Below, piece by piece: positions 17,801 through 26,452 of a stretch of 64,000 nt of DNA. The position numbers and the translations under genes are program-made. The DNA is from Pseudomaricurvus sp050633365 (lineage in GTDB: Bacteria > Pseudomonadota > Gammaproteobacteria > Pseudomonadales > Cellvibrionaceae), in assembly GCA_050633365.1 (NCBI GenBank), contig JBOEGJ010000001.1, forward strand, positions 1 through 64,000, written 5' to 3'. How positions within the stretch are numbered: the stretch's first letter is position 1; every line of letters starts with the position of its first letter. The notes beneath the pieces are model-generated. The model did no database searches and had not been told where the DNA came from. It worked only from the letters and a program-made list of their open reading frames with translations.

Positions 17801-18445
17801 CAAATACAGCTCGATCAACAACAAAATGAAAGCAATTCATTATCCAAAACACCGGATCTATTTTTGCTCGACGTAAGCATGCCCCGCATGAATGGATTAG
17901 AGCTAGCCAAGGAATTACGCCAACGAAATCTGCAACAACCGATCATTATGCTCTCGGCCGACGCTCAAGAGCGGCATCGTAAACCCATCGATCACGCGGC
18001 ACACGATGCCTATCTGGTTAAGCCAGTAAAACACACCGATTTGCTCGAGCAAATTGGCCAACAACTGCAATTGCAATGGAGCTATGCCAGCCAACCTCTG
18101 ACTCGCGCTGAAGATATTATTGCCAGCGCCAGTGATAGCCACCGCGCACTTCAAGGCACGCCAGATTTCAGCGCCTTGCATAACCAACCGCTCGCGCGGG
18201 AAATGTTGGCCAGTGCGGAAATTGGTTTCAAAAAAGGCGTGCAGAGCAGTTTAGATTCATTGGCAAGTGAATCGCTGATCGATCAAGCGGCGCTGAAACA
18301 ATTGCAACAATGGGTCGATGCTATGCGCTTTGACAAGCTGGTCGAACTGCTCAATACGTCGCCTCAAGAAGTCATCAAAACAGCAGCTGAAAAAAAACAA
18401 AAAGAGACAGACAAACACACCAGCCCAGTGGACGGTCGCCGATGA
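14810..18445 (+). CDS. NCS1-type permease fused to hybrid histidine kinase/receiver
   Basis: A 1211-residue membrane sensor. Residues about 30-500 form a multi-span transporter-like module with NCS1 (nucleobase/cytosine/allantoin permease) features (GARRWSIEKVAQTALGATAFLALEA; LPISYYAAKHGLDIDLLTRGAGFGYLG). A cysteine-rich segment follows (about 535-575, CCICEKEF..CPAY..CSLCC..C..C), likely a metal-binding knuckle. Two more membrane spans and a coiled stretch lead to a HisKA domain with phospho-acceptor His721 (SGISHELRTPLQS). The HATPase domain shows NLLSNAIKYTDKG, DTGIGI and GTGLGLTI, and a receiver domain carries Asp1021 (LLDVSMPRMNG). It faces ureD and overlaps the response regulator. It probably senses urea, a ureide or a purine breakdown product while binding or transporting it; the ligand is inferred only from context. 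Confidence 0.88.
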   Translation: MPANEPVNEREKNSSDHSESRPAQQIFRVRRHYNKWVGDQTLEDYALRFTATGARRWSIEKVAQTALGATAFLALEAIAASVTLSYGFSNTLAAMLVVAAVIFITGLPISYYAAKHGLDIDLLTRGAGFGYLGSTITSLIYASFTFIFFAIEAAILASALHALLGIPPAVGYVICALAVIPIVTHGITAISKFQVGSQPVWLVLQLLALGAVAWFEIDRVSDWTQYAPEEVAGSVGFDWLLFGAAASVLFAMVAQIGEQVDYLRFMPPKTDSNKKRWWFWLVLAGPGWVLIGLIKMLLGSFLAYLAITSGSSFEQAADPVYMYQTAFSYFTGFITQSPTMAMVLAGVMVVLSQMKINVTNAYAGSIAWSNFFSRLTHSHPGRVVWLVFNVTIALILMELGIYRALEGVLGVFAIIAVSWLASLAADLMINKPLGLSPSYVEFKRAHLYDINPVGVGSMLLASIAGIVCYLGMFGEVAKNLAHFISLGCCFVLVPLIAWATQGRYYLARQSKELEPQLFEAAQLQVQQQTEQTPLALRCCICEKEFEQPDMAHCPAYQGPICSLCCSLDSRCLDSCKPKLQLPKRLTERIMQHTPAALSQLLGSRSIKFAYLMMGISLLNAGLLALIYTQMAPTSANEAELLQQTLWTLYFMMLIVSGVIAWLFLLTHESRVVAQQESNRQTQLLLEEIAAHRETDQALQTAKEQAENANDAKSRYLSGISHELRTPLQSILGYAQLLSQRSDIAPQHHKALQIIERSGHYLTDLIEGLLDISKIEAGRLNIQRNQVKLPELIGQLVEMFKPQAAAKGIEFYCHLHNQLPKVVIADEKRLRQILINLLSNAIKYTDKGRVDFHIYYRNQVANFSVMDTGIGIHGNDLQRIMKPFERVDSREVAAQPGTGLGLTIARLLTEIMGGDLSAQSTLGNGSCFSASLMLSWVENPRDDDALPRQICGYEGPELTVMVVDDQPLHRGLIIDLLKPLGFNMLEAEDAFACLEQLDQIQLDQQQNESNSLSKTPDLFLLDVSMPRMNGLELAKELRQRNLQQPIIMLSADAQERHRKPIDHAAHDAYLVKPVKHTDLLEQIGQQLQLQWSYASQPLTRAEDIIASASDSHRALQGTPDFSALHNQPLAREMLASAEIGFKKGVQSSLDSLASESLIDQAALKQLQQWVDAMRFDKLVELLNTSPQEVIKTAAEKKQKETDKHTSPVDGRR

Positions 18446-19431
18446 ACAACCCAGTTTTCCCCGAGTCGAATACACGCGCGCAGGTTACCGGCGGACACGA
18501 TACGAACATGCAGAACGCCATAGTACTGGTGGTGGACGACAGCCCGGAAGCTCTAAGCTTAATCAACGACGCACTTGAACCCTTCGGCATCAGCGTGTTG
18601 GTGGCACTGGAAGGGAAGCAAGCACTGACCATCGCCAAGCGCTTGCGCCCTGACATGATTTTGATGGATGCAATCATGCCCACGATGGACGGCTTCGAAG
18701 CCTGCAGCTTGCTCAAGCAAGACCCCGAGCTGGCGAACATACCCGTGATCTTTATGACAGGACTTACCGATACCGACAACATTGTGCGTGGGCTAGAAGC
18801 CGGCGGCGTCGACTACCTCACCAAGCCCATCAGCCCCGCCGAATTGCTCGCGCGAATGAAAGTACACCTAAGCAATGCGCGCTTAGCCAACAGCGCGCAA
18901 CAAGCACTGGATGCCACAGGCCAAAACCTTTTAACGGTAAACCAGCTGGGGCAACTTCAATGGGCCACACCGCAGACTTACGCCCTATTCGCCAAGGCCG
19001 ACGCCGACGATCGCTGGCAAACTCAACAGTTGCCCATGCAGTTAATCCCACTGCTACAAGCTGGTACCACTCCGCAGCCGGGCCAGACCGTCAACGCAAA
19101 CGGCGCCACGCCCCTGCAACAATTGGATTATCCTCTAGAAGTTAAACTGATCGAGGCTCGTTCAGATACCGAGTTCTTACTAAAACTCATCGATGCTCAG
19201 CGCGAGCCGGAAGACATACAACTACAAAATGCCCTGCAACTGACTGCCCGCGAAGCCGAAGTATTACTGTGGATAGCCAACGGCAAAACCAATCGCGAAA
19301 TCGCGGAAATACTGTGTATCAGCCCGCGAACGATCAACAAACATTTAGAGCAGTTATTCCCGAAGCTGGGTGTCGAAAATCGTACAGCTGCGGCGGCCAA
19401 AGCACTGAGAATTTTGAATCAAGCTGAATAA
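18442..19431 (+). CDS. LuxR-type response regulator with PAS-like middle region
   Basis: A 329-residue partner of the preceding kinase; its ATG overlaps the kinase stop (ATGA). A short leader is followed by a receiver domain (about 25-145) with VVDD at 31-34, phospho-acceptor Asp76 (LMDAIMP) and Lys in TKP. A middle segment of about 100 residues (QALDATGQNLLTVNQLGQLQ..) resembles a PAS fold. The C-terminal LuxR helix-turn-helix covers about 258-322 (LTAREAEVLLWIANGKTNREIA). It is the best candidate for binding the 16-bp motif of the urea genes, but that link is inference. Confidence 0.88.
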   Translation: MNNPVFPESNTRAQVTGGHDTNMQNAIVLVVDDSPEALSLINDALEPFGISVLVALEGKQALTIAKRLRPDMILMDAIMPTMDGFEACSLLKQDPELANIPVIFMTGLTDTDNIVRGLEAGGVDYLTKPISPAELLARMKVHLSNARLANSAQQALDATGQNLLTVNQLGQLQWATPQTYALFAKADADDRWQTQQLPMQLIPLLQAGTTPQPGQTVNANGATPLQQLDYPLEVKLIEARSDTEFLLKLIDAQREPEDIQLQNALQLTAREAEVLLWIANGKTNREIAEILCISPRTINKHLEQLFPKLGVENRTAAAAKALRILNQAE

Positions 19432-19474
19432 AGAGCCCCCTTAAACTGACAAGGGCGCACCTTGCTAACAGCGA

Positions 19475-19672
19475 TTAATGCCAGGCCGTCACGCAGTACA
19501 GACTGTCATCATAAGAGGCTTTCATGTCCGCTTTGGTATCAGAGCAATCGCTATAACTAGTGAACCCACTTGCTACGACTTCCTTGCTTTTCGACAAGAC
19601 CAGATTATAGGTGTGATGAGCACTGGTGTTCGCAGCAATCAGCGCGAATAGAATAATCGATAAATATTTCAT
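19475..19672 (-). CDS. Small exported protein of unknown function
   Basis: A 65-residue protein starting at ATG 19672, with an SD (a G-run) directly upstream. The signal peptide MKYLSIILFALIAANTSA is followed by a 47-residue mature chain, HHTYNLVLSKSKEVVASGF.., with two cysteines (SDCSD and YCVTAWH) that could form a disulfide. It converges on the response regulator gene. I do not recognise a family. Confidence 0.55.
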   Translation of the reverse strand: MKYLSIILFALIAANTSAHHTYNLVLSKSKEVVASGFTSYSDCSDTKADMKASYDDSLYCVTAWH

Positions 19673-20011
19673 TACCCCCCCAAGATAATTACTTAGAAAT
19701 AAAAGGTTGAAGTAAAAATGTAACATAGGTTTCCGAACATGTTAAATGATAACTGTAACGCGTTAACGATAACAAACAGTTGAGATTTACAAGTGCCAAC
19801 AACCCAAATTAATTGGTTTCTCGAGACGATACCTAACGATGAGGCTTTACCATAGCAACTACAGCCGCTTGCTAAGCGACACCGCGCACAATGGACACCC
19901 ACATTAGCACTTTCGGCCTATGGTGAAACCTCCCTATTAACCATACTACTCATATTTCATCTAGCATTAGCGGCTAAACCGCTCAGACAATAGCATCGAA
20001 CGGATTCTATT

Positions 20012-20093
20012 ATGCCAAAGCCTCGCAAGACGCTGATTTCTCTCGACGCCACACCCTACTATCACTGTGTATTGCGTTGTGTGCGTAGGGCTT
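20012..20093 (+). pseudogene. 5' fragment of REP-associated (IS200-like) tyrosine transposase
   Basis: The 27 codons MPKPRKTLISLDATPYYHCV... CVRRA match the start of RAYT/TnpA-REP proteins (consensus ..ISLEATPYYHC..SRCVRRAFLCG). The frame breaks exactly after RRA, where the IS110-family element begins. The continuation is found at 21412, on the far side of the element. Confidence 0.8.
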
Positions 20094-21411
20094 AACGAGA
20101 TGGTTCCCATCGCTTTCCGACGACTAAACTGGAGAGTGAGAACCCCCAGCGAGGAGAACCATCATGACTACAATCAAAGCTCTTGGAATCGATTGAGGCA
20201 AGCCCTCTTTCCATAATATTGGCCGTGATCACTTTGATCAGGCCATCCTTCGCAAGAAACTCACACGTACCAAGCTCATTGAACTAATCGTTAATACACC
20301 GCTGTGTATTATTGCGTTTGAAGTCTGTGGCGCGCTCAGTGGCTTGCTAGGCAGCACCAAAAGCACGGTCACACAGTGCGTGTAATCCCGCCGTTGTATG
20401 TAAACCTTACGTTAAAGGCAATAAAAACGATTTCATCGATGCGGCCTCAATAGCTGAAGCTTGCGGTCGACCTGAGATGTGCTTTGTACCTACTAAATCT
20501 GAAGGTATCCAGGTAATGGCGGTTTGTCATCGACTTAGAGAAGGCTTCGTTGCCGAGCGCACAGCCTGTATGTCGCGTATCGGAGCAATTCTTCTGGGGT
20601 TTGGCGTGCCTCTACCCACAGGACACTCTGTGATGAAGCGTTTATTTCAGTGGCTTGCCGTGCAGCGCTACGTTGAGCTACACAAAGCTCTGCTGTTGGA
20701 GCTTCAAATGGCTCATGATCACTATTTATTGCTAAATGAGCGGATAGCGGTTCAGGACCGCAAGATCAAACAAATCGTTAAACAGGATGACCACTGTCAG
20801 TTGTTAAAAACGATACCGGCGTTGGAGGTCTCACTGCGAGCCAGCTGGTCATGAAGGTTGGCTCTGGCCAGTAATTTCATCATGGTCGTGATATGGCTGC
20901 ATGGCTGGGATTGGTACCGAGACAATACTCTACAGGCGACAAGCCGAAGCTGCTGGGTATCAGTAAGCGAGGCAACAAACGCTTACGATATTTTTTTGTT
21001 CATGGTGCAAGAGCTGTTCTGTCGAGGCTAGAGGGTAGCCCGGGGCCGTTCAGTGAATGGCTGCGAGAACTAAGATCGAGAAAGCCCTTTAATGTCGTTC
21101 TCATTGCTTGGGCCAATAAGCTGGCTCGTATTGCGTGGGCGGTATTGCACAGTGATCAAGCGTTTGACGGGGGTCAGTTACAACCAAGGTTTGCAAGGGT
21201 AAAGAGTGATGACGAAGGCGGGTCAACCGCCCGGATAGAGAACCTGTCACAAAAAACAGCCGTAATAAGCTGTGGTTTTTTTTAAGGGCTATCTGGCGCG
21301 ATACTCATCGTGGAACGGGAGGCGAAAGCCTCCCAACAAGACTCCGAATATATTAGCGCAGACCAACCTCGTTATTGCATTCTGTGCTTGCAATTACGAG
21401 GGAACCATACA
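20094..21411 (+). mobile_element. Decayed IS110-family element of the IS1111 type
   Basis: About 1318 bp lie between the two halves of a transposase gene. The subterminal inverted repeats ATGGTTCCC (20100-20108) and GGGAACCAT (21400-21408) sit about six bases from the left end and three from the right, as in the IS1111 subgroup. Removing 20094-21411 rejoins the host frame as A-F-F-C-G-T-D. No flanking target duplication is evident, as is usual for the family. The right non-coding end (21286-21411) is the likely site of a guide (bridge-type) RNA in this subgroup, but I cannot show it. Confidence 0.8.
20164..21285 (+). pseudogene. IS110/IS1111 DEDD transposase, inactivated
   Basis: The N-terminal DEDD domain begins MTTIKALGID then hits TGA, where intact relatives continue with a residue before GK. 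IAFEVCG and NDFIDA supply further catalytic acidic residues. A frameshift near 20385 and another near 20835 (within the ..TIPALE..LTASQL region) break it again. The C-terminal Transposase_20 part (MAAWLGLVPRQYSTGDKPKLLGISKRGNK) is readable from 20893. With at least three lesions it cannot yield a functional enzyme. Confidence 0.88.
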
Positions 21412-21533
21412 TTTTTTGTGGAACGGATAAGCCCTCCGACAACTGCTACGAACACCGCCGACAATGGATTGAAAAAAACTCTCTGAGTTAGCGGGTAACT
21501 TTTTCACTGGATATTTCCGCCTACGCCACCATG
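21412..21533 (+). pseudogene. 3' continuation of the split REP-associated transposase
   Basis: From 21414 the frame reads FCGTDKPSDNCYEHRRQWIE, the normal sequel of CVRRA in RAYT proteins. Two compensating single-base slips, in the A-run at 21472-21478 and the T-run at 21500-21504, then give ..LSELAGN..LDISAYATMSN, matching the family's ..IDVCAYAVMSNH. The match stops at the ATG AGT AAT that starts the GntR gene. Confidence 0.75.
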
Positions 21534-22277
21534 AGTAATGAGCGCTTATATAAAACCGTCGTCGATCAGATAGTTACCCTGATTGATAGCGGGGAATTTC
21601 CGGTAGGTACACGCCTACCTCCCGAAAGAGAGCTCGCGGAACGCTTTAATGTAAGCAGACCCACTATCCGAGAGGCCGTGATCGCTCTAGAAACTCTGGA
21701 GCGAGTAGTCGTTAAGCCAGGCTCTGGCGTCTACGCGCAAGACATAAAACATAACGCCAATGATCTGAGTGACATTAGTGCCTTTGAGCTAACGGAAGCG
21801 CGGGCACTGTTTGAAGGTGAGGCCGCCGCTTTAGCGGCAAACATGATCTCTGAAGACGAACTGGGACGAATCGAAAACACTTTATTAGCGATGAAAGGCG
21901 AGTCTAACGAGCTTGGCCTTAGTGCTGAGGCGGCGGATAAAGAGTTTCACTTAATCATCGCACAAGCCACACGCAACAAATCGGTGCTCTCGGTCATTAA
22001 GCATCTATGGCACATTCGCGACAATATTCCGAAGGTGAAGCACGTGTACCAATCCGTCTGTGAAATCGATGCGGATCAACGTGTACTCGAGCACGAAGAA
22101 ATATACAACGCTCTCGTAAAAGGTGATGCAGGAACTGCAAGAACGGCTATGCACAAACACTTCGCTCGCCTATTGAACAAACTTCTTGCAGCGGCGGAAG
22201 CCGAAGAAATGGAAGCGGCACGTACCAAAGCCCTTAAAAGCCGAGAGCGATTTTCTTTGGATCACCTGCTTACCTGA
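21531..22277 (+). CDS. FadR/GntR-family regulator with FCD domain
   Basis: A 248-residue transcription factor. The winged helix-turn-helix (about 5-70) shows GTRLPPERELAERFNVSRPTIREAVIALE and the wing VVKPGSGVYA. The C-terminal FCD ligand domain (about 88-225) carries metal-type residues (EFHLIIAQATRN; RVLEHEEIYNAL; AMHKHF). It is full length and resembles regulators of sugar-acid or carboxylate use. No target operon adjoins it. Its first codons coincide with the end of a transposase remnant, so its original promoter may have been lost or replaced. Confidence 0.85.
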   Translation: MSNERLYKTVVDQIVTLIDSGEFPVGTRLPPERELAERFNVSRPTIREAVIALETLERVVVKPGSGVYAQDIKHNANDLSDISAFELTEARALFEGEAAALAANMISEDELGRIENTLLAMKGESNELGLSAEAADKEFHLIIAQATRNKSVLSVIKHLWHIRDNIPKVKHVYQSVCEIDADQRVLEHEEIYNALVKGDAGTARTAMHKHFARLLNKLLAAAEAEEMEAARTKALKSRERFSLDHLLT

Positions 22278-22372
22278 TACTCATCGACAGGTATTGATCG
22301 ACGATCATCTATCCTTCAATACCTATAGTCATTCAAGCGGTAGCCGGCGCAGCGCGAGCGGAGAGACCGCAC

Positions 22373-22573
22373 TCACTCAATTAATTTTCCTTTGAGTTTT
22401 TCGAAGTCGTTGAAGGCGTTGTGTGCAACCTCATAACTAGAACTGCTTAAAGAAACGGAAGCATCACAGCTAGGGTTGGTACAACTGAAACTTCCGCCTT
22501 GTAGTAATTGCTTCGTATCAATGAATATCTTCCCGCTACAAACCGGGCATTGTATCTCAGTATAGTCGTTCAT
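22373..22573 (-). CDS. Small zinc-ribbon protein
   Basis: A 66-residue protein with two cysteine pairs, CPVC (9-12) and CTNPSC (31-36), spaced to bind one zinc ion, and a helical C-terminus rich in charged residues (NAFNDFEKLKGKLIE). The IQCPVCSGKIFIDTKQLLQGGSF pattern is like short conserved zinc ribbons in proteobacteria. The role is unknown. An SD-like GAGGTG precedes the ATG. Confidence 0.65.
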   Translation of the reverse strand: MNDYTEIQCPVCSGKIFIDTKQLLQGGSFSCTNPSCDASVSLSSSSYEVAHNAFNDFEKLKGKLIE

Positions 22574-22863
22574 CGAGTTACACCTCTTAGCTCCTGAGCT
22601 ATCAAATATAGCCCCTGAATATCAAATTGTATCCCAGTGTAAACGCTTCCAACGACACAATGGCGCCAACATGAGCTCCCCCTGTAAAGAGCTACAACCC
22701 TAGAAAGCTCAATCTTCGTCATGACAACTCACAATTGTTGCTATCCGCTAAATTTCAAATGCACCTACATGACGGCCCAAGCGATTTCCCTCGCGCCCTA
22801 CTCGTGCAAGCAATCGCAGATCGACGGAACAAACCAAATACTACGCCAATGATCTGCTGATCT

Positions 22864-24543
22864 TTAATTCGGCGTATAAACGTACTCATCGCCTTCTACA
22901 TACTTTTCTGCTCGGGTTTTATCCACCAAAATGGGCGCTTGAATAATCGAATCAAATAGGGGCGGACGAGAACTCACCTGGTGCTCAGCCAGTAACTCCT
23001 TTAGCTCGTCGAGCTTGTCTACACGAATATTCGCCAAATTGGTCTGCTCGGTAGGATCATTCTCCAAATCGTACAACCAGTAATTGACGCCATCGGTCGG
23101 ACGATTATTGACTTGCAGCTTCCAATCGCCGTGACGAACCACTTGGTAGTGACCGTTTTGCCAAAAGATCGATTCCCGATTCCAATTTTCGATGCCCGAT
23201 TCAGATAATAGCGGCAAAATATCAACACCATCGATGATCACATCTTCAGGGTTAGGCGTACCACTGGCCGCCGCCAATGTTGGCATCACATCGATGTGGG
23301 CAACGGGTATATCCACTTCGCTGCCAGCGGCAATTTTTGCAGGCCACTTCACAAACATGGGCACCCGAATTCCACCTTCGAACGAGGTGATCTTCCAGCC
23401 GCGATAGGGTTCGTTCACATCATCAACGCCAATGTATCCCGCGCCGCCATTATCGCTGGTGAACATAACAATGGTGTTCTCTGCGATACCCTCCGACTCT
23501 AAGGTATCCAATATGCGACCAACACTGCGATCGACAGCTCGGATCATGCCTGCGTAAACGCGTTTGCGATGAGGAGTAATATCCTCGACCGCATCATAAT
23601 CTTCACGAGTCGCCTGCAGCGGTGTGTGCGGGCCCCAATGCGCCAAGTACAAAAAGAAAGGACGATGCTTATTGTTCTTAATGACTTTGACGGATTCGTC
23701 GGTCCAGTAATCGGTTAAGTAACCTTTGGGAAGAAAGCGCTCATTGTCACCACTGTTGAAAGAAGCGGCGTAAGTCATACCTGCCCACAAAAACTTGTCG
23801 ATTGGATCGAAGGGCAATTTTGCGTTCACCACATTGGGATCATCCTCGGGCAGGTACAATCCACTGGCCATCAACAAGCTATCATCGAAGCCTTGCTCAT
23901 GGGGCGCCATGCCATTACCACGGCCGAGATGCCATTTACCGATGTGCGCGGTGTAGTAACCCTGTTGTTTGAGCATTTCGGCGATGGTCACTTCTTCTGC
24001 CGGCAAGCCCTTGAGCTCATAGGGTGGTTGAGAGGCTTCTTTAGCTTGATCGTACAAAGCCGGCGGCATGTTGTTTTCGTCGCTTGTACTTAGGGCCGAA
24101 ATGACTTTGGCCATACCATCGGGGGTTGGTGTAAATTGATAGCCGGTTCGGGTGGGGTAGCGGCCAGTCATCATCATTGCCCGGGAAGGCGCGCAGGTAC
24201 TGGCTCCAGAATAAGATTGCGAAAAGACCGCACCCTCACGTGCCAACCGATCAATATTCGGAGTTTGCATAGCACCGCCATCACCGCTGACACCCCCGCC
24301 AAAAGTCGAGATATCGTTGTTGCCAAGGTCATCTGCCACAATCAGAATAATATTAGGGCGCTGATCATGAACATCAATATCCTCAGGTCCCTTAGGCCAG
24401 GGGATTTCACGATTCGGCGCAACAGGGTATTGATTGTGCGCCTTGTACTTAATCGCTGCGACTAGAAGCTCATTTTTTTTGTTCCATCCTAGAACTCCCG
24501 CGACAAGAACGAACACTAAAAAGAACAAAATAAATTTTTTCAT
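22864..24543 (-). CDS. Sulfatase (arylsulfatase family), membrane-anchored or secreted
   Basis: A 559-residue sulfatase. The start at ATG 24543 gives a hydrophobic N-terminal segment (MKKFILFFLVFVLVAGVLG) that may be an anchor or signal. Metal-binding IILIVADDLGNND and the formylglycine motif C117-A-P-S-R (STCAPSRAMMMTGRYP) are intact, as are HIGKWHLG and TSDNGG. It would hydrolyse sulfate esters, perhaps of algal polysaccharides. It is the distal gene of a run TetR, GST, unknown protein, sulfatase. No genuine FGE is visible in this window. Confidence 0.9.
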   Translation of the reverse strand: MKKFILFFLVFVLVAGVLGWNKKNELLVAAIKYKAHNQYPVAPNREIPWPKGPEDIDVHDQRPNIILIVADDLGNNDISTFGGGVSGDGGAMQTPNIDRLAREGAVFSQSYSGASTCAPSRAMMMTGRYPTRTGYQFTPTPDGMAKVISALSTSDENNMPPALYDQAKEASQPPYELKGLPAEEVTIAEMLKQQGYYTAHIGKWHLGRGNGMAPHEQGFDDSLLMASGLYLPEDDPNVVNAKLPFDPIDKFLWAGMTYAASFNSGDNERFLPKGYLTDYWTDESVKVIKNNKHRPFFLYLAHWGPHTPLQATREDYDAVEDITPHRKRVYAGMIRAVDRSVGRILDTLESEGIAENTIVMFTSDNGGAGYIGVDDVNEPYRGWKITSFEGGIRVPMFVKWPAKIAAGSEVDIPVAHIDVMPTLAAASGTPNPEDVIIDGVDILPLLSESGIENWNRESIFWQNGHYQVVRHGDWKLQVNNRPTDGVNYWLYDLENDPTEQTNLANIRVDKLDELKELLAEHQVSSRPPLFDSIIQAPILVDKTRAEKYVEGDEYVYTPN

Positions 24544-24642
24544 AACTGGCCCTAACCATTCCACTGCTAAACTACAGCAACCTAAAAAATAGAATCACAC
24601 GCACACGAAAGAACTTCGAGAAATTGCTCTGAACAAAAGGCG

Positions 24643-25257
24643 CTAAGCAAAGATATTTTGAGCTAAAGAAGCCAGTAGCGCTAAACACAAAGGCACATAA
24701 ACGCCGGGAGATAAATAGACACTCATCACTAAAGTCACGGGATAATTCTGCGTGCTTTCGATAGCGGCGAGCTTAAATACATGGATATCAGAAAACCGTG
24801 GATCTGATGCCAGCTCAATCAACTGTCGACGACTGCGATAACGCATCATGCCAGTGCCCTGCCAAGCAGGTGCTTGCGCATCGCCCCAACTATCGATCAA
24901 ACCGCCACAAATCCTCGCTTGATTAACGGGATGGCCGCCACCTTTAAAAAGGCTCATCGCAAAAGGACGAACGTAATTCATTAATACGCTTCTAGGCGAT
25001 GACAATTCTCCCGTCAAAGGGTGTTTGATATCACCGGAGTGAAAACGGACAAAATTTTGCATCACAAATGCTTTGCCGTCATCCTCTTCGAGAAACTGAC
25101 GAACAACATTGATATCCGTATGAGAAGCTCCCGAGCTTTCAGAAAGCTGCGCCACTAAAGCATCTATTTCATGAGGTTTTATCGGCCCAGACCAATTGTA
25201 ATACCAGCCTAGAAAAACGAGATAAACCGAGATCGCAACCAACCAAAAGAGCATCAT
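24643..25257 (-). CDS. Unknown protein with terminal membrane segments
   Basis: A 204-residue protein with a hydrophobic N-terminus (FWLVAISVYLVFLGWYYNW) and a C-terminal hydrophobic helix (VYVPLCLALLASLAQNIF). In between is a soluble domain containing GTGMMRYRSRRQLIELASDPRF, reminiscent of DUF1330/EthD-like dimeric ferredoxin folds. It lies between a GST gene and a sulfatase on one strand, so co-expression is likely. Function unknown. Confidence 0.65.
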   Translation of the reverse strand: MMLFWLVAISVYLVFLGWYYNWSGPIKPHEIDALVAQLSESSGASHTDINVVRQFLEEDDGKAFVMQNFVRFHSGDIKHPLTGELSSPRSVLMNYVRPFAMSLFKGGGHPVNQARICGGLIDSWGDAQAPAWQGTGMMRYRSRRQLIELASDPRFSDIHVFKLAAIESTQNYPVTLVMSVYLSPGVYVPLCLALLASLAQNIFA

Positions 25258-25326
25258 CCACTCCTCATAAAAATCGCGGCTAATCGCGATTCAGTATTCT
25301 TTCGAAAAATTTTTGAGCCATCGCCC

Positions 25327-26367
25327 CTAAGAAACAATGACAGCTTCGCAACCTGTGCCGGACAAGATAGCATCAACGCTCTGTCGATCAACGTCATTCA
25401 ACGCCATATATTGCTCGTTGATCCATTGCAGGCACTTGGCTTGATAGGGAAACGAGCGCTGCTGCCAGAGCTGGCCATCAATCATCGCAGACCAGCTCTT
25501 TTCGCCGGCTTGTACCGCCTTGGCATTGGCGAGTAACGCCGGAACGTACAATCGACCCACTTCGCAAAGTAAATCCTTCAGTGTATTAGGCTGTTGTGAC
25601 AGTGGCAGCCAACCATCCGCTTCAGGCTCTTGTCCCGATAGATCGCTCATCACATCAACCCAAGCAACCGTACGCGGAGACAATTTATGAGCCAAGCGAC
25701 GCGGAGTGGGATCAAACCACACCAATTGTGTTAGCTGTCCATGGAATGCAAAGTCACAGGCTGACGGTCGAGCTCCCAACAGATAAGGCTGATGAACGAA
25801 ATGCTGCTGCAAAATACTCAGCAAACGCAGATAACTCTCTTCGATCACAGGTGCCGTCACGCTATTGGAACCCACATAGGCTAAACGAGCTATTTGCCGC
25901 TCTGAAAAAAACTGTTTGGCCTCCTCGGCCTGCTGAGGCGTCAAACATGATTGCGTTCCAAGCGGCAATAGCGTGCCGGCATTATCCGCATCCTCATCGA
26001 ATGCCCAACGATAATGAAACATGCACTTGGTCAGCCACTCATCAGCAAAGTCCTCTAGCAAATAATCGATGAACGCCAGCGCGGAATCTGAAGGCAAAAC
26101 CGATCGAGACGAATAGGATTTTTCTAAACGACGAATAATAGGCGTAGAATCACAGACCGCTTCGGGATTTCCACTGGCATCGTCAAATAGAAATGTTGGC
26201 ATAAAGGCAAGCTTTGGCTTTTCGATGCCGAGTTTGTCGAGTTCCGCCTCAGGCATCCCCCAAATCACACGATGAGGAATGTGACGATAGCGCAATAAGG
26301 CCAGCATCTTTTGTGTGTAAGGCGATGCCGTGCCGCCAATAAATCTTAGGGTTTTTTGTAGAGTCAT
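25327..26367 (-). CDS. Glutathione S-transferase family protein
   Basis: A 346-residue protein with an N-terminal thioredoxin-like GST domain (LRFIGGTASPYTQKMLALLRYRHIPHRVIWG..., then CDSTPIIRRLE with the cis-Pro/SerThr region) and a long helical C-terminal domain, longer than a standard 200-220 residue GST. The start ATG 26367 is chosen because GGAG lies seven bases upstream; an ATG 15 bases earlier is possible. It follows a TetR gene by 85 bp and is probably under its control. The substrate is unknown. Confidence 0.8.
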   Translation of the reverse strand: MTLQKTLRFIGGTASPYTQKMLALLRYRHIPHRVIWGMPEAELDKLGIEKPKLAFMPTFLFDDASGNPEAVCDSTPIIRRLEKSYSSRSVLPSDSALAFIDYLLEDFADEWLTKCMFHYRWAFDEDADNAGTLLPLGTQSCLTPQQAEEAKQFFSERQIARLAYVGSNSVTAPVIEESYLRLLSILQQHFVHQPYLLGARPSACDFAFHGQLTQLVWFDPTPRRLAHKLSPRTVAWVDVMSDLSGQEPEADGWLPLSQQPNTLKDLLCEVGRLYVPALLANAKAVQAGEKSWSAMIDGQLWQQRSFPYQAKCLQWINEQYMALNDVDRQSVDAILSGTGCEAVIVS

Positions 26368-26452
26368 TTGTCGCTCCGTCATTTGTATTTATTATTTTTC
26401 GCTTTGATACCCAAAGCTAACTCAATCCGTTCAACTTACGGGGTCTTTCTCA

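Noticed and set aside
20191..20196. In-frame TGA in the IS110 transposase as selenocysteine or programmed recoding
   Set aside because: Further frameshifts downstream show plain decay; no recoding signal is visible.
25596..26072. 158-codon plus-strand ORF inside the GST gene
   Set aside because: It is antisense to a clear GST gene and shows no domain or SD.
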